The position numbers and the translations under genes were made by a program. From CAZVRZ01 sp964629965 (GTDB lineage Bacteria; Chloroflexota; Anaerolineae; Anaerolineales; UBA4823): a stretch of 29,218 nt of DNA. The stretch is from contig CAZVRZ010000067.1 in assembly GCA_964629965.1 (NCBI GenBank), positions 1 to 29,218 of the forward strand, read 5' to 3'. The notes beneath the pieces were generated by a model. It had not been told where the DNA came from, ran no database searches, and worked only from the letters and a program-made list of their open reading frames with translations. Of the stretch, positions 1-7,389 are shown piece after piece. Numbering within the stretch: position 1 is the stretch's first letter; every line of letters begins with the position of its first letter.

Positions 1-57
1 CCCTGTTTCGGATCGCTTGTCTGCTCAATACTCTTCGCTACTGCTTCGAAATCCCCT

Positions 58-99
58 TAAAAACAAAAGACTGCCCAAAAAGGCACTTTTGGACAGTCT
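58..99 (-). terminator. Rho-independent terminator of pheST
   Basis: On the minus strand, just after the pheT stop, there is a 13-bp stem (arms 68-80 and 87-99, one G-U pair) with a 6-base loop, followed by a T-rich run (TTTGTTTTT). This is a textbook intrinsic terminator for the pheS-pheT transcript. The plus-strand direction has no T-run after the stem, so it acts mainly on the minus strand. Confidence 0.85.
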
Positions 100-113
100 C
101 TCCATCAGTGATA

Positions 114-2654
114 CTAGCTGCGCAGTTTCGCACCCAGTTCTTGTTCCAGGCGGCGAACGATCTTTTGACGCACCTGGGCCACATCCTTATCGGTCAGAGT
201 GCGCTCGGCAGATTGATAAGCGAGGCTGTAAGCCAGGCTCTTTTTACCGGCGCCGATCTGCTCGCTGCGATAGACATCGAACAGGCGCAGGTTGACCACC
301 GATTTACCACCCGCTTGGCGGATCAAACCTGCCACGCGATCGGCAGGCAAATCCTCATCGACCACGAACGCCAGGTCTTCGAGCACCGGCGGATAAGCCG
401 GCACCGGGCTGATATCGTGCCGTTCGGGTGTTACTTGCAATAGCAAATCCAGGTTGAACAAGCCCATTAACAGGCTCGAGGACGGGAGATCGTAACGCTC
501 CCGCACCTGGGGATGCATCTCGCCGATCACGCCAAGCTGCTGCCCTGCCAGCGTGATACAGGCGCATTTGCCCGGGTGAAAGACCGGATAGGTATACGGC
601 TCGTAACTCACAGCGGGTGCTTTCAGCCCGGCAAGCAAGGCATCCACCAAACCTTTCAGATCGTAGAAGTCCATCGCCGCGGTATCGGCAGGCTGCCAGG
701 CGGGGAAGGCGCGCGGGCCTGTGATGGCAATGGCAAGCTGCTGCAACTCGTCGGGTAGGTCACCATCTTCGGAGGCCATGAAGACCGGACCAATCTCGAA
801 GATGGCGATACGCTCTTGTAAACGGGCATTGCGTTCGAGCACTTCCAACAAGCTGGACAGTAAACTTTGGCGCAACACGCTGCGATCACTGGAAATGGGG
901 TTGGCCAATTGAACGTAAGGCCGGTCGGATGGCGGAGTGCCAGGCGCCAGGCGGCGCGCTTCACGCTCGGGGTGCGTCATGCGGTAATTGATCACTTCCT
1001 GCAAGCCCAGGCTGACCAACAGATCTCGTATCCGCTCCTCTTTATCTAGGGTGGGGTTGCCACGCTGTGGAGGCAGTTCATCTTTCAAATGCGTTTCCGG
1101 AATGCGATCATAGCCATACACCCGGGCAATCTCCTCCAGCAGGTCGGCCTTGCCCACCACACCCAGGCCAATATCGAGGCGATGATCCGGGGTAGTGGCG
1201 CGCACCACATGCCCATCCAACTGCACTCCGAAATCCAACCGGGCCAGGATATCGGCGATCTGCTGCGCCGTCAGTTCGATCCCCAGGATACGGCCCACAT
1301 CACCCGGGGTAATCTCCACTGTGGGATCCTGAGGAGGCAGCGGGTAGTTATCCGCCAACCCCTGGTACACCTGGCCGCCCGACCACAGGCGCATCATCTC
1401 CAGGCCGCGACACACACCGCGCTCGGCCATGGCGGGGTGCACCCCCCGCGAGAAGCGATAGGAGGCTTCCGAATTCAAGTGATGGCGGATGACGGTCTTG
1501 CGAATGTTGATGAAGTTCCAGGCTGCACCTTCAAGCAGTACGCGGCGGGTAGCCGCGGTCACTTCCGACTCGGCTCCACCCATCACGCCGGCAATCGACA
1601 GCGCGCCTTCTGTGTCGCACACCAGCACGGTGAAATCATCCAGATCGCGCTCGACGCCGTCCAGTGTTGTCAGGCGCTCACCCTGTTGAGCCGTACGCGT
1701 GATGATGGTGGGCTGCTTACCACCTGTGCGCTGCAAGAGCACATCGTAGTCGAATGCGTGCAGCGGCTGCCCGACTTCTAGCATCACGTAGTTGGTGGCA
1801 TCCACGATATTGTTGATCGGGCGCATGCCCGCCAGGCGCAGGCGGAGCTGCACCCGGTATGGGCTGGGGCGAATCTCAATGTTCTCGATCAGTCCCAACA
1901 CAAAGCGCGGGTTCAGTTCGGGCTGGCGGATGTCGATCGAAACCATGTTGCCCATCGCCGGCCCATCTGCCTGGTAAGCGTATGAAGGCGGGTGCAGCGG
2001 CTGCCCGCTGATTGCCGCAATCTCACGCGCCACACCCAGGATGTTGGCATCCCGGGCGATATTGGGCGTGATCGCCACATCCAGGACGGCATCCCCCATG
2101 TAATCGACCAGCGGCATACCCACCGGCGCATCCTCGTCCAGGATGATGATGCCTTCGTGCTCATCCGAAATGCCCAACTCTTTTTCCGAGCACACCATTG
2201 AGTACGAATCAACGCCGCGGATCTTGGCGCGCTTCAACGTGGTCACCACGTTGCCTGGCTGGTGTCCATCATAGATCTGGGCGCCTTCTTTGGCGTAGGC
2301 CACCTTGAGCGGCTTTGCCAACGCTCCTTTGCCCTTGTAGTCAAACAAGTTCGGGGCGCCGGTCAGCACAATATGTTCCTGCTGCCCATCGTCAAGGCGG
2401 CAGAGCACCAGGCGGTCGGCATTAGGGTGGGGCATCACTTCGTAGACAGCCGCCACGACGATCTTTTCGGGATGCCATGCCAAACCCGAGATTTTCGTTT
2501 CTCGGCGTGTAGAGGCGGTGAGCTGCGGCATGGGCAATCCAACATAATGCACCGCTTCTACCTCCAGGCCAGCAAAGGTCATGCGAACGACCATCTCATC
2601 CAATGGGAGGGTGATATCGACAAATTCTTTGACCCAAGATAAAGGTATTTTCAT
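114..2654 (-). CDS. pheT: Phenylalanine--tRNA ligase beta subunit
   Basis: This 846-residue protein is the beta subunit of the alpha2beta2 phenylalanyl-tRNA synthetase, which charges tRNA-Phe in the cytoplasm. The N-terminus (KIPLSWVKEFVDI) is typical. An EMAP/tRNA-binding OB domain lies near residues 65-183 (motif HPNADRL at 76-82). The B3/B4 editing region follows, announced by TPNIARDANILGVARE at about 196-211. A B5 domain lies near 440-520, a synthetase-like core after that, and a C-terminal FDX-ACB tRNA-binding domain from about 750 to the end. The length is close to the bacterial norm of about 800. The start lies 16 bases after the pheS stop, so the two subunits are co-transcribed under the T-box upstream of pheS. 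Nothing appears truncated. Confidence 0.98.
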   Translation of the reverse strand: MKIPLSWVKEFVDITLPLDEMVVRMTFAGLEVEAVHYVGLPMPQLTASTRRETKISGLAWHPEKIVVAAVYEVMPHPNADRLVLCRLDDGQQEHIVLTGAPNLFDYKGKGALAKPLKVAYAKEGAQIYDGHQPGNVVTTLKRAKIRGVDSYSMVCSEKELGISDEHEGIIILDEDAPVGMPLVDYMGDAVLDVAITPNIARDANILGVAREIAAISGQPLHPPSYAYQADGPAMGNMVSIDIRQPELNPRFVLGLIENIEIRPSPYRVQLRLRLAGMRPINNIVDATNYVMLEVGQPLHAFDYDVLLQRTGGKQPTIITRTAQQGERLTTLDGVERDLDDFTVLVCDTEGALSIAGVMGGAESEVTAATRRVLLEGAAWNFINIRKTVIRHHLNSEASYRFSRGVHPAMAERGVCRGLEMMRLWSGGQVYQGLADNYPLPPQDPTVEITPGDVGRILGIELTAQQIADILARLDFGVQLDGHVVRATTPDHRLDIGLGVVGKADLLEEIARVYGYDRIPETHLKDELPPQRGNPTLDKEERIRDLLVSLGLQEVINYRMTHPEREARRLAPGTPPSDRPYVQLANPISSDRSVLRQSLLSSLLEVLERNARLQERIAIFEIGPVFMASEDGDLPDELQQLAIAITGPRAFPAWQPADTAAMDFYDLKGLVDALLAGLKAPAVSYEPYTYPVFHPGKCACITLAGQQLGVIGEMHPQVRERYDLPSSSLLMGLFNLDLLLQVTPERHDISPVPAYPPVLEDLAFVVDEDLPADRVAGLIRQAGGKSVVNLRLFDVYRSEQIGAGKKSLAYSLAYQSAERTLTDKDVAQVRQKIVRRLEQELGAKLRS

Positions 2655-2670
2655 ATGCTAACTCCTTTAT

Positions 2671-3732
2671 TTAGAACTGTTCCAGGAAACGCAGATCGTT
2701 CGCCCAGAAGTAACGAATATTCTCGATGCGGTACAGCAGCATCGCCAAACGTTCCGGCCCCATGCCAAAGGCAAAGCCGGAGTAACGCGTGGGATCATAG
2801 CCGCCGTTGCTCAGCACGTTTGGGTGAACCATGCCACAGCCCATGATCTCAAGCCAGCCGGTGTACTTACAGACCGGGCAGCCCGCGCCGTTGCACAGGA
2901 AACACTCAAAATCGACTTCGGCGCTGGGTTCTGTGAAGGGGAAGTGACTGGCGCGGAAGCGGGTGTGGATATGCTGTCCGAACAGGCGACGGCCAAAGTC
3001 GCCAATTGTGCCCTTCAGGTCGCCAAAAGTAATCTGCTCGCCGACCGCCAATCCTTCCACCTGGGTGAACTGGTATTCGTAGCGGGCGCTGATCTGCTCG
3101 TAGCGGTAACACATACCCGGAAGCACGATACGCACCGGCGGAGGGTTATCTGGATTCTCAGCAGAATATTGGCGCATGGCGTGGATCTGGCCGGGGGAAG
3201 TATGCGTGCGCAGGATAATGGGATTGTCGCCACGGTTGCGGCCAGTATCCACATAATACGAATCCTGCATCTCGCGCGCCGGGTGCCCAAGCGCAAAGTT
3301 TAACAGTTGGAAATTGTATTCATCGGTTTCCACTTCGCGCGAGCGATACACCTGGAAGCCCATCTCCGCAAAGATACTGCAAATCCGGCGCAGCGTGCGG
3401 GTGACCGGGTGCAAACGCCCGTTCGCCATAGGCCGTCCCGGCAGGGTAACATCCAGGCGCTCAGCGGTCAAGGTGCGCGCCAGGGCTTCCCGGCGCAAAT
3501 CGCCCGCTTTCTGCTCCAGCGCAGCTTCCAAGGCCTGCTTGACCTGGTTGGCGCGCCGCCCAATCGCCGGGCGCTCTTCCTTGGGCAAGCCGCCCAAGCG
3601 ATCAAAGGCCAGCATCAAAACCGAGCTGCGACCCAGGTGCGCCACCCGCCACTGCTCCAATGTTTCGTCGTTTGCGACGGAAGCCAGCGCGGCCAGCGCG
3701 GTGCTCTCGATCCGATCCAATTGTTCCAACAT
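2671..3732 (-). CDS. pheS: Phenylalanine--tRNA ligase alpha subunit
   Basis: This is the catalytic alpha subunit (353 residues) of phenylalanyl-tRNA synthetase. An N-terminal coiled-coil arm (1-90) binds tRNA. The class II catalytic core starts around GRLHPVTRTL (105-114), with HPAREMQDSYY at 150-160 and the motif-3 region FGMGPERLAML at 322-332. A C-x2-C-x4-C-x2-C cluster (C277, C280, C285, C288) followed by the TGW..IMGCGMVHP stretch is a known insert in many bacterial PheS proteins and probably binds a metal. The ATG has a very strong Shine-Dalgarno (GAGGAGG, 5 bases upstream). Expression is set by the T-box leader, whose terminator ends about 65 bases before the start. pheT follows after 16 bases. 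Confidence 0.98.
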   Translation of the reverse strand: MLEQLDRIESTALAALASVANDETLEQWRVAHLGRSSVLMLAFDRLGGLPKEERPAIGRRANQVKQALEAALEQKAGDLRREALARTLTAERLDVTLPGRPMANGRLHPVTRTLRRICSIFAEMGFQVYRSREVETDEYNFQLLNFALGHPAREMQDSYYVDTGRNRGDNPIILRTHTSPGQIHAMRQYSAENPDNPPPVRIVLPGMCYRYEQISARYEYQFTQVEGLAVGEQITFGDLKGTIGDFGRRLFGQHIHTRFRASHFPFTEPSAEVDFECFLCNGAGCPVCKYTGWLEIMGCGMVHPNVLSNGGYDPTRYSGFAFGMGPERLAMLLYRIENIRYFWANDLRFLEQF

Positions 3733-3796
3733 ACTTGCCTCCTCTTCAGTTTTGTCGCTCGCTCTCCAGGCTCAAAGCCAGGGCGAAATCGACAAT

Positions 3797-3826
3797 AAAA
3801 AAAGCCCGTCCCACCCAGGGACGGGC
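3797..3826 (-). terminator. T-box regulated terminator
   Basis: A perfect 9-bp GC-rich stem (3804-3812 with 3818-3826), a 5-base loop and seven T residues on the minus strand (3797-3803) form the attenuator of the T-box leader. It lies 9 bases downstream of the T-box core, as in other T-box leaders. Confidence 0.92.
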
Positions 3827-4113
3827 AAAACACCCGCGGTACCACCCTCATTGGCCGCCTCAGCAGCCCACTTTGGCCAACGGCTTGATCTTCATCAAGC
3901 GATTGGCTTCCCCGCTAACGCTGGGACTGCGGTCCAAACTACTGGATCCAGCTTACCGCCAGATCGTTCCCCTGGACAGCTCGGGAGAGAACTTCAACCA
4001 TCTTCCACTGGGCCGCAGTCTCAGTCAACGCTGCTGGCCTCCCTGTCGGTTTCGGGCGCTTTGCGCGCCATGGCTTACTTTTCTCCGTCACCGCTTCCAC
4101 ACGTTCAGTTGTT
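3797..4113 (-). promoter_or_regulatory. T-box riboswitch leader for pheST (tRNA-Phe sensing)
   Basis: The minus strand carries the canonical T-box core AGGGTGGTACCGCG (3835-3848). Its UGGU would pair with the ACCA end of an uncharged tRNA with discriminator A, as expected for tRNA-Phe. An AAGTA element near 4076-4080, as at the base of Stem I, lies upstream. A candidate specifier TTC (Phe codon) sits at 3989-3991 within GAAGTTCTC. The element ends in an intrinsic terminator (3797-3826). Known mechanism: uncharged tRNA-Phe pairs with specifier and T-box, the antiterminator forms and pheS-pheT is transcribed. The 5' end is inferred from the promoter. The specifier assignment comes from reading by eye, not from a covariance model. 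Confidence 0.93.
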
Positions 4114-4119
4114 ATCCCT

Positions 4120-4147
4120 ATTATCCTTTAAATAACGAACCTGTCAA
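4120..4147 (-). promoter_or_regulatory. Sigma-70-type promoter of the pheST T-box transcript
   Basis: The minus strand has a consensus -35 TTGACA (4142-4147), a 16-base spacer and GATAAT (4120-4125). This places transcription start near 4113, just before the conserved T-box Stem I. The -35 box begins 16 bases after the stop codon of the upstream acyltransferase gene, so pheST has its own promoter. Confidence 0.75.
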
Positions 4148-4162
4148 GGAGCATTGCTTCGA

Positions 4163-4864
4163 TCATGGGCTGCTATCCACGCCTACCAGCGGGCTTGAAG
4201 AAACCGCCCTCTCCACCAGCCCCTTCAAGCGAGGATGATCGGCGTATACGCCCCAATACTTAGAGGGCAGCATGGCCGCGATACGGCACATGATCTCATC
4301 CGTGTTATGCTGCAAATCCTGATCCCTTTGGCGGCGGTCGACCGGGGGCAAGGTGAAAGCCGGCCCAACCGTGACCACAATGTGAGATCGTCGCAGGCGT
4401 TTCCAAGAGGCGACTGACGCTTCGGTGCCGGCGATCGCAAAGGGCACTACCAGCGCGCCCGCCCGGTCCGCCAGATACGCCACGCCAGTTTTGACTGCGC
4501 CTAATGCGCCGGTACGGCTGCGCGTGCCTTCAGGCGCAATGCCCAGGCAGCCGCCGTGCCGCAGATATTCGATCGCGGCCCGGATGGCCTGCGGATCCAC
4601 TTCTTCCCGGTTCAACCAGATGCCTCCCACATGATCTACCAGAAAACGCAGCGCCGGGTTACGCCTATGCTTGCTGGCTACCAGGGCAGTTATATCCGTG
4701 CGATCCACCAGGACAAAGATCACGGGTGCATCCAGGATCGAAAGATGGTTAGAGCATAATAGGCAAGTCCCGGTCAAAGGGAAGTTTTCTAGCCCGTGCA
4801 CTTCCATCTTGAACAACAAACGGAATAAGAACGTAAAAAATGAGTGGAGAAATTTTCGCATCAT
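4163..4864 (-). CDS. plsC: 1-acyl-sn-glycerol-3-phosphate acyltransferase family protein
   Basis: This membrane-associated acyltransferase is predicted to move an acyl group onto lysophosphatidic acid in phospholipid synthesis. It has the catalytic H-x4-D motif (NHLSILD) and the glycerol-phosphate-binding motif PEGTRSRTG (as in FPEGTRS), followed by VPFAIAGTE. An N-terminal hydrophobic stretch (FLHSFFTFLFRLLFKM) would bind the membrane. The length of about 233 residues is normal for PlsC. Upstream in-frame start options are GTG at 4870 and ATG at 4864 or 4861. I prefer 4864 because a TATAAT (4873-4878) ends 8 bases before it and no Shine-Dalgarno is visible. The substrate could differ, as this family also contains acyltransferases for other lipids. 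Confidence 0.88.
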   Translation of the reverse strand: MMRKFLHSFFTFLFRLLFKMEVHGLENFPLTGTCLLCSNHLSILDAPVIFVLVDRTDITALVASKHRRNPALRFLVDHVGGIWLNREEVDPQAIRAAIEYLRHGGCLGIAPEGTRSRTGALGAVKTGVAYLADRAGALVVPFAIAGTEASVASWKRLRRSHIVVTVGPAFTLPPVDRRQRDQDLQHNTDEIMCRIAAMLPSKYWGVYADHPRLKGLVERAVSSSPLVGVDSSP

Positions 4865-4872
4865 AGTCACAA

Positions 4873-4878
4873 ATTATA
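4873..4878 (-). promoter_or_regulatory. -10 box immediately upstream of plsC start
   Basis: A perfect TATAAT on the minus strand ends 8 bases before the ATG at 4864. No good -35 match is seen at 16-18 bases. If used, transcription would start at or next to the start codon, giving a leaderless mRNA. The 150-base divergent region 4871-5020 holds this box and the one for the plus-strand foldase gene, and nothing else that I recognise. Confidence 0.5.
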
Positions 4879-4985
4879 AACAACTTTCGTTCTATCCGAT
4901 ACTCCTTTTTTGCAATTGGGATGCACGAAAATGGCGTTGGTAGTAAAGTCTCTAAAACAAACAGGGTTTTAACTCTTCCTGGCAA

Positions 4986-5013
4986 TTGCTACGCACCAAT
5001 TACCGGGTATAAT
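4986..5013 (+). promoter_or_regulatory. Promoter of the foldase lipoprotein gene (leaderless type)
   Basis: TTGCTA (4986-4991), a 16-base spacer and a perfect TATAAT (5008-5013) lie 7 bases before the GTG start at 5021. There is no Shine-Dalgarno in the 7 bases between. The layout fits transcription starting on the start codon itself. Confidence 0.6.
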
Positions 5014-5020
5014 CGGCAAA

Positions 5021-5959
5021 GTGAATAAAAAGATTCTGATCTCACTGACCATTTTGACGATTGCAGCGTTTCTGAGCGGCTGCGGCAAAGATATCCCCAT
5101 ACCCTCTGCCGCCTCTCCTACGCCTACTTCGGTCCCGCCTGAAGTAACCGTCTTGCCTGCGTTCACGGCAACACCGTCCGAACCTACGGCCACCCCCATT
5201 CCTCTATCGGCGCAGGTGAACGGCGACGGCATTACACTGGTCGAATATCAAATCGAGCTGCAATCCTTCCAAAAAGCGCAACTGGAGGTCGGGGCCGACC
5301 TGGTGGAGTTCCAGGCAGCCAGCACAGAACAACTGGTATTAGATAATATGATCGATGAAACATTACTGGCGCAGGCTGCAATCCAGTCTGGTTTTATATT
5401 GGATGAAGCCGCGTTGCAAAGCCGCCTGGATGCCCTGGCTAACCAGGCCGGCGGAGCACAAGCCTTGTCAGATTGGCTGCAAAACCAGGGTTACAGTGAG
5501 GAGATCTTCCGCCAGGCCTTGAAACGCTCGATCCAAGCGGCCTGGATGCGTGACCAAATTACAGCTTCTTTGCCCGAAACGGCCTTGCAAGTACACGCCC
5601 GGCAAATTTTGCTATATAATTTAGATCAGGCCAACCAGGTTTACGCCTTGCTGCAAAGCGGCCAGGATTTTAAAGCAACAGCCTTCTACTATGACCCTGT
5701 GGCGGGCGGTGATCTGGGATGGGCTCCCCGGGGTTACCTGGCTGAAAAGGCGATCGAAGAAGCCGCCTTCCAGTTCAACCCCGGAGAATATAGTCCGGTC
5801 ATCGAAACCCGTTTGGGTTTCCACATCGTCCAGGTGATCGAAGTCGACGCGCAGCGAGTGCTGGATCCAGATGCCCGAGAGACGCTGCAGATCCAGACTT
5901 TAGTGCAATGGCTTCAGGAACGCCGGGCGCAAAGCAACATCGTGATCCTGGTACCATAA
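5021..5959 (+). CDS. Peptidylprolyl isomerase lipoprotein (SurA/PrsA-like, parvulin domain)
   Basis: This 312-residue secreted foldase is predicted to help exported proteins fold outside the cytoplasmic membrane. It begins with a lipoprotein signal peptide with lipobox LSGC (Cys21). A Pro/Thr-rich linker follows (about 26-62), then a SurA_N-like helical chaperone region (70-185). A parvulin (PpiC) domain spans about 190-276, with VHARQIL (H192), the GGDLGW loop and GFHIVQV (H268). The GTG start is supported by the signal peptide beginning MNKKI and by the -10 box 7 bases upstream. A membrane protein gene follows after 33 bases and is probably co-transcribed. The general role is clear. Which clients it folds cannot be seen. 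Confidence 0.87.
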   Translation: MNKKILISLTILTIAAFLSGCGKDIPIPSAASPTPTSVPPEVTVLPAFTATPSEPTATPIPLSAQVNGDGITLVEYQIELQSFQKAQLEVGADLVEFQAASTEQLVLDNMIDETLLAQAAIQSGFILDEAALQSRLDALANQAGGAQALSDWLQNQGYSEEIFRQALKRSIQAAWMRDQITASLPETALQVHARQILLYNLDQANQVYALLQSGQDFKATAFYYDPVAGGDLGWAPRGYLAEKAIEEAAFQFNPGEYSPVIETRLGFHIVQVIEVDAQRVLDPDARETLQIQTLVQWLQERRAQSNIVILVP

Positions 5960-5992
5960 TTTGCTCGGATAGAAAGCGGGAGTGGAAGAGAT

Positions 5993-6754
5993 ATGGATGC
6001 TTTTGATTTCGTGGATGCTGAAAAGGCGCCGCCGCCGCGCCGCAACCCCGATTTGGCGTGGAATATTCTCACCATGATGGTTCTGCTCGTTGTCGGATGC
6101 CTGGGGATCTTTCTGCTGACGATCTTTGTCAACCCATCATCGGGTCTTAACCCTTTTCCTCCGCCAACGCTGCCGCCTACCATGGCCCTGCCAACAGCAA
6201 CGGCCACATCGGCCATTCAGTTGCCGCCAACCTGGACGCCGGAGCCAACCCTTGAGCCAACGCTCACCTTCACACCTCGGCCTACCTCAACACCCTTCCC
6301 GACCGAAACGCCCGGGGTCTTTGCATCTGCCACCCCCATCACAGCCACCATTCACACGCCCGGAGCTTTCGCCTTTATCGTACAACAGGGTTCCCCGCAG
6401 GCCATATCCAGCCGTACTTTTCATGCAGACATCGCCTGTGACACCTGGCTGGGGATCGCTGGGCAGCCCTTTGCATTGAATGGATCGCCGATCACACAGG
6501 GTATGATCATTCAACTGGGTGGAACTTTAGACGGCAAGCTGTATGATTGGATGAGCATCGTTGGCACCGCTCCGAACTATGGCCCGGCCGGGTACGAATT
6601 TATGATTTCAGATCGATTGGTCGAATCGAGTGGAACGCTGTGGATCCAGCTTCTTGGCCAGGACTTCCTGCCTATGTCAGACAAGATCTACTTCAACACC
6701 TATGCCGACTGCGAGAAGAATCTGACCCTGATGAACTTTGTCCAGGTAAAGTAG
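5993..6754 (+). CDS. Membrane-anchored protein of unknown function with Pro/Thr-rich linker
   Basis: I do not recognise the family. The 253-residue protein has a short cytoplasmic N-terminus, one membrane segment (about 25-46), a Pro/Thr-rich linker (about 48-125) and a C-terminal domain of about 125 residues that looks beta-rich. That domain has two cysteines (in DIACDTWLG and YADCEKN) that could form a disulfide outside the cell. The ATG has a GGAAGAG Shine-Dalgarno. It lies 33 bases after the foldase gene and the two are probably one transcript, so it may be a client or partner in the envelope. Its 3' end faces the uracil-DNA glycosylase gene with only 17 bases between. Confidence 0.75.
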   Translation: MDAFDFVDAEKAPPPRRNPDLAWNILTMMVLLVVGCLGIFLLTIFVNPSSGLNPFPPPTLPPTMALPTATATSAIQLPPTWTPEPTLEPTLTFTPRPTSTPFPTETPGVFASATPITATIHTPGAFAFIVQQGSPQAISSRTFHADIACDTWLGIAGQPFALNGSPITQGMIIQLGGTLDGKLYDWMSIVGTAPNYGPAGYEFMISDRLVESSGTLWIQLLGQDFLPMSDKIYFNTYADCEKNLTLMNFVQVK

Positions 6755-6771
6755 GCCGGGTTCAAAATCCG

Positions 6772-7389
6772 CTAAGGATACAACCGCTCGACATGTTTTG
6801 CAATCAAAGAAACCGCTTGCCGGACGCGCAAGCGGTTTTCTTCTAGCTGGTGCCAGCGACTGGCCCCGGAGGTGTGCGGCAAGGGCACGATCCAACGCCC
6901 ATCGATCTGCTTTTCCGAGCCGATGATCTGGTCTAGAGTTTGGTCAATAGGGTAAAACAAGCCTATGGCCAATTTGCCGATCGGGATGATCAACACTGGG
7001 TCAACCAGGACAATCTCGGCCTCCAGGTAAACGCGGCACAGACGCTGTTCTGCCCGGGAAGGAACCCGATCGCCGTTGCCAGACCTGGACCGCCCCGGGT
7101 AACATTTGGTTACAGAGGTCATATACTGCGTGCGGCGGAACCAATCTTCCGCAATGTTGGCCTGCCCCAGCCATTGGAACAAGCGCTTGCCGCTTCCGGC
7201 GTTGAAAGGCCGCCCGGCTTCTTTTTCAGTAATGCCAGGCGCCTGGCCAATCGTCATGATGCGCGCACCCAAAACTCCAGAGAAAATCGCCCTGGGGAAG
7301 ATATCGTGGCCGGCCTCAAGGCACAGACGGCATTCTGACAGGCGCCGGTGCAGCGCAGCCAGTTCAGTGGCTCTTTGAGCAGCAGTCAT
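6772..7389 (-). CDS. Uracil-DNA glycosylase superfamily protein (Fe-S type)
   Basis: This protein is predicted to cut uracil bases from DNA, the first step of base-excision repair. With the ATG at 7389 it has 205 residues. Motif 1 is GQAPG (48-52) followed by PFNAGSGKRL, as in family 4/5 glycosylases. Motif 2 near the C-terminus is PLPHTSGASRW (169-179), a variant of the usual HPS motif. Cysteines C20, C23, C96 and C118 could hold a 4Fe-4S cluster. I chose ATG 7389 because it overlaps the stop of the upstream endonuclease in an ATGA junction. The in-frame ATG at 7419 would add ten residues. The exact subfamily is uncertain because motif 2 is unusual. A perfect hairpin at 6810-6838 lies inside its last codons. 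Confidence 0.85.
   Translation of the reverse strand: MTAAQRATELAALHRRLSECRLCLEAGHDIFPRAIFSGVLGARIMTIGQAPGITEKEAGRPFNAGSGKRLFQWLGQANIAEDWFRRTQYMTSVTKCYPGRSRSGNGDRVPSRAEQRLCRVYLEAEIVLVDPVLIIPIGKLAIGLFYPIDQTLDQIIGSEKQIDGRWIVPLPHTSGASRWHQLEENRLRVRQAVSLIAKHVERLYP
6810..6845 (+). terminator. Probable terminator of the 5021-6754 transcript, inside the convergent gene
   Basis: A perfect 10-bp stem (6810-6819 with 6829-6838) and a 9-base loop are followed on the plus strand by TCTTCT, giving a T-rich tail after the TTT arm. It lies 55 bases after the plus-strand gene stop, within the coding 3' end of the uracil-DNA glycosylase gene. The T-run is interrupted, so strength is uncertain. Confidence 0.55.

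Noticed and set aside
1..57. Possible start of another minus-strand gene after the pheT terminator (AAGGGG followed by an open stretch, TTG candidate)
   Set aside because: Fewer than 20 codons are inside the window, with no ATG; it cannot be judged.
1089..1781. Plus-strand open frame of 230 codons opposite pheT
   Set aside because: It lies fully antisense to a clear pheT sequence, has no family motifs and no ribosome site; it follows from codon bias of the real gene.
3314..4135. Plus-strand open frame across the pheS start and the T-box leader
   Set aside because: It covers a structured regulatory RNA and the 5' end of pheS on the other strand; no motif supports it.
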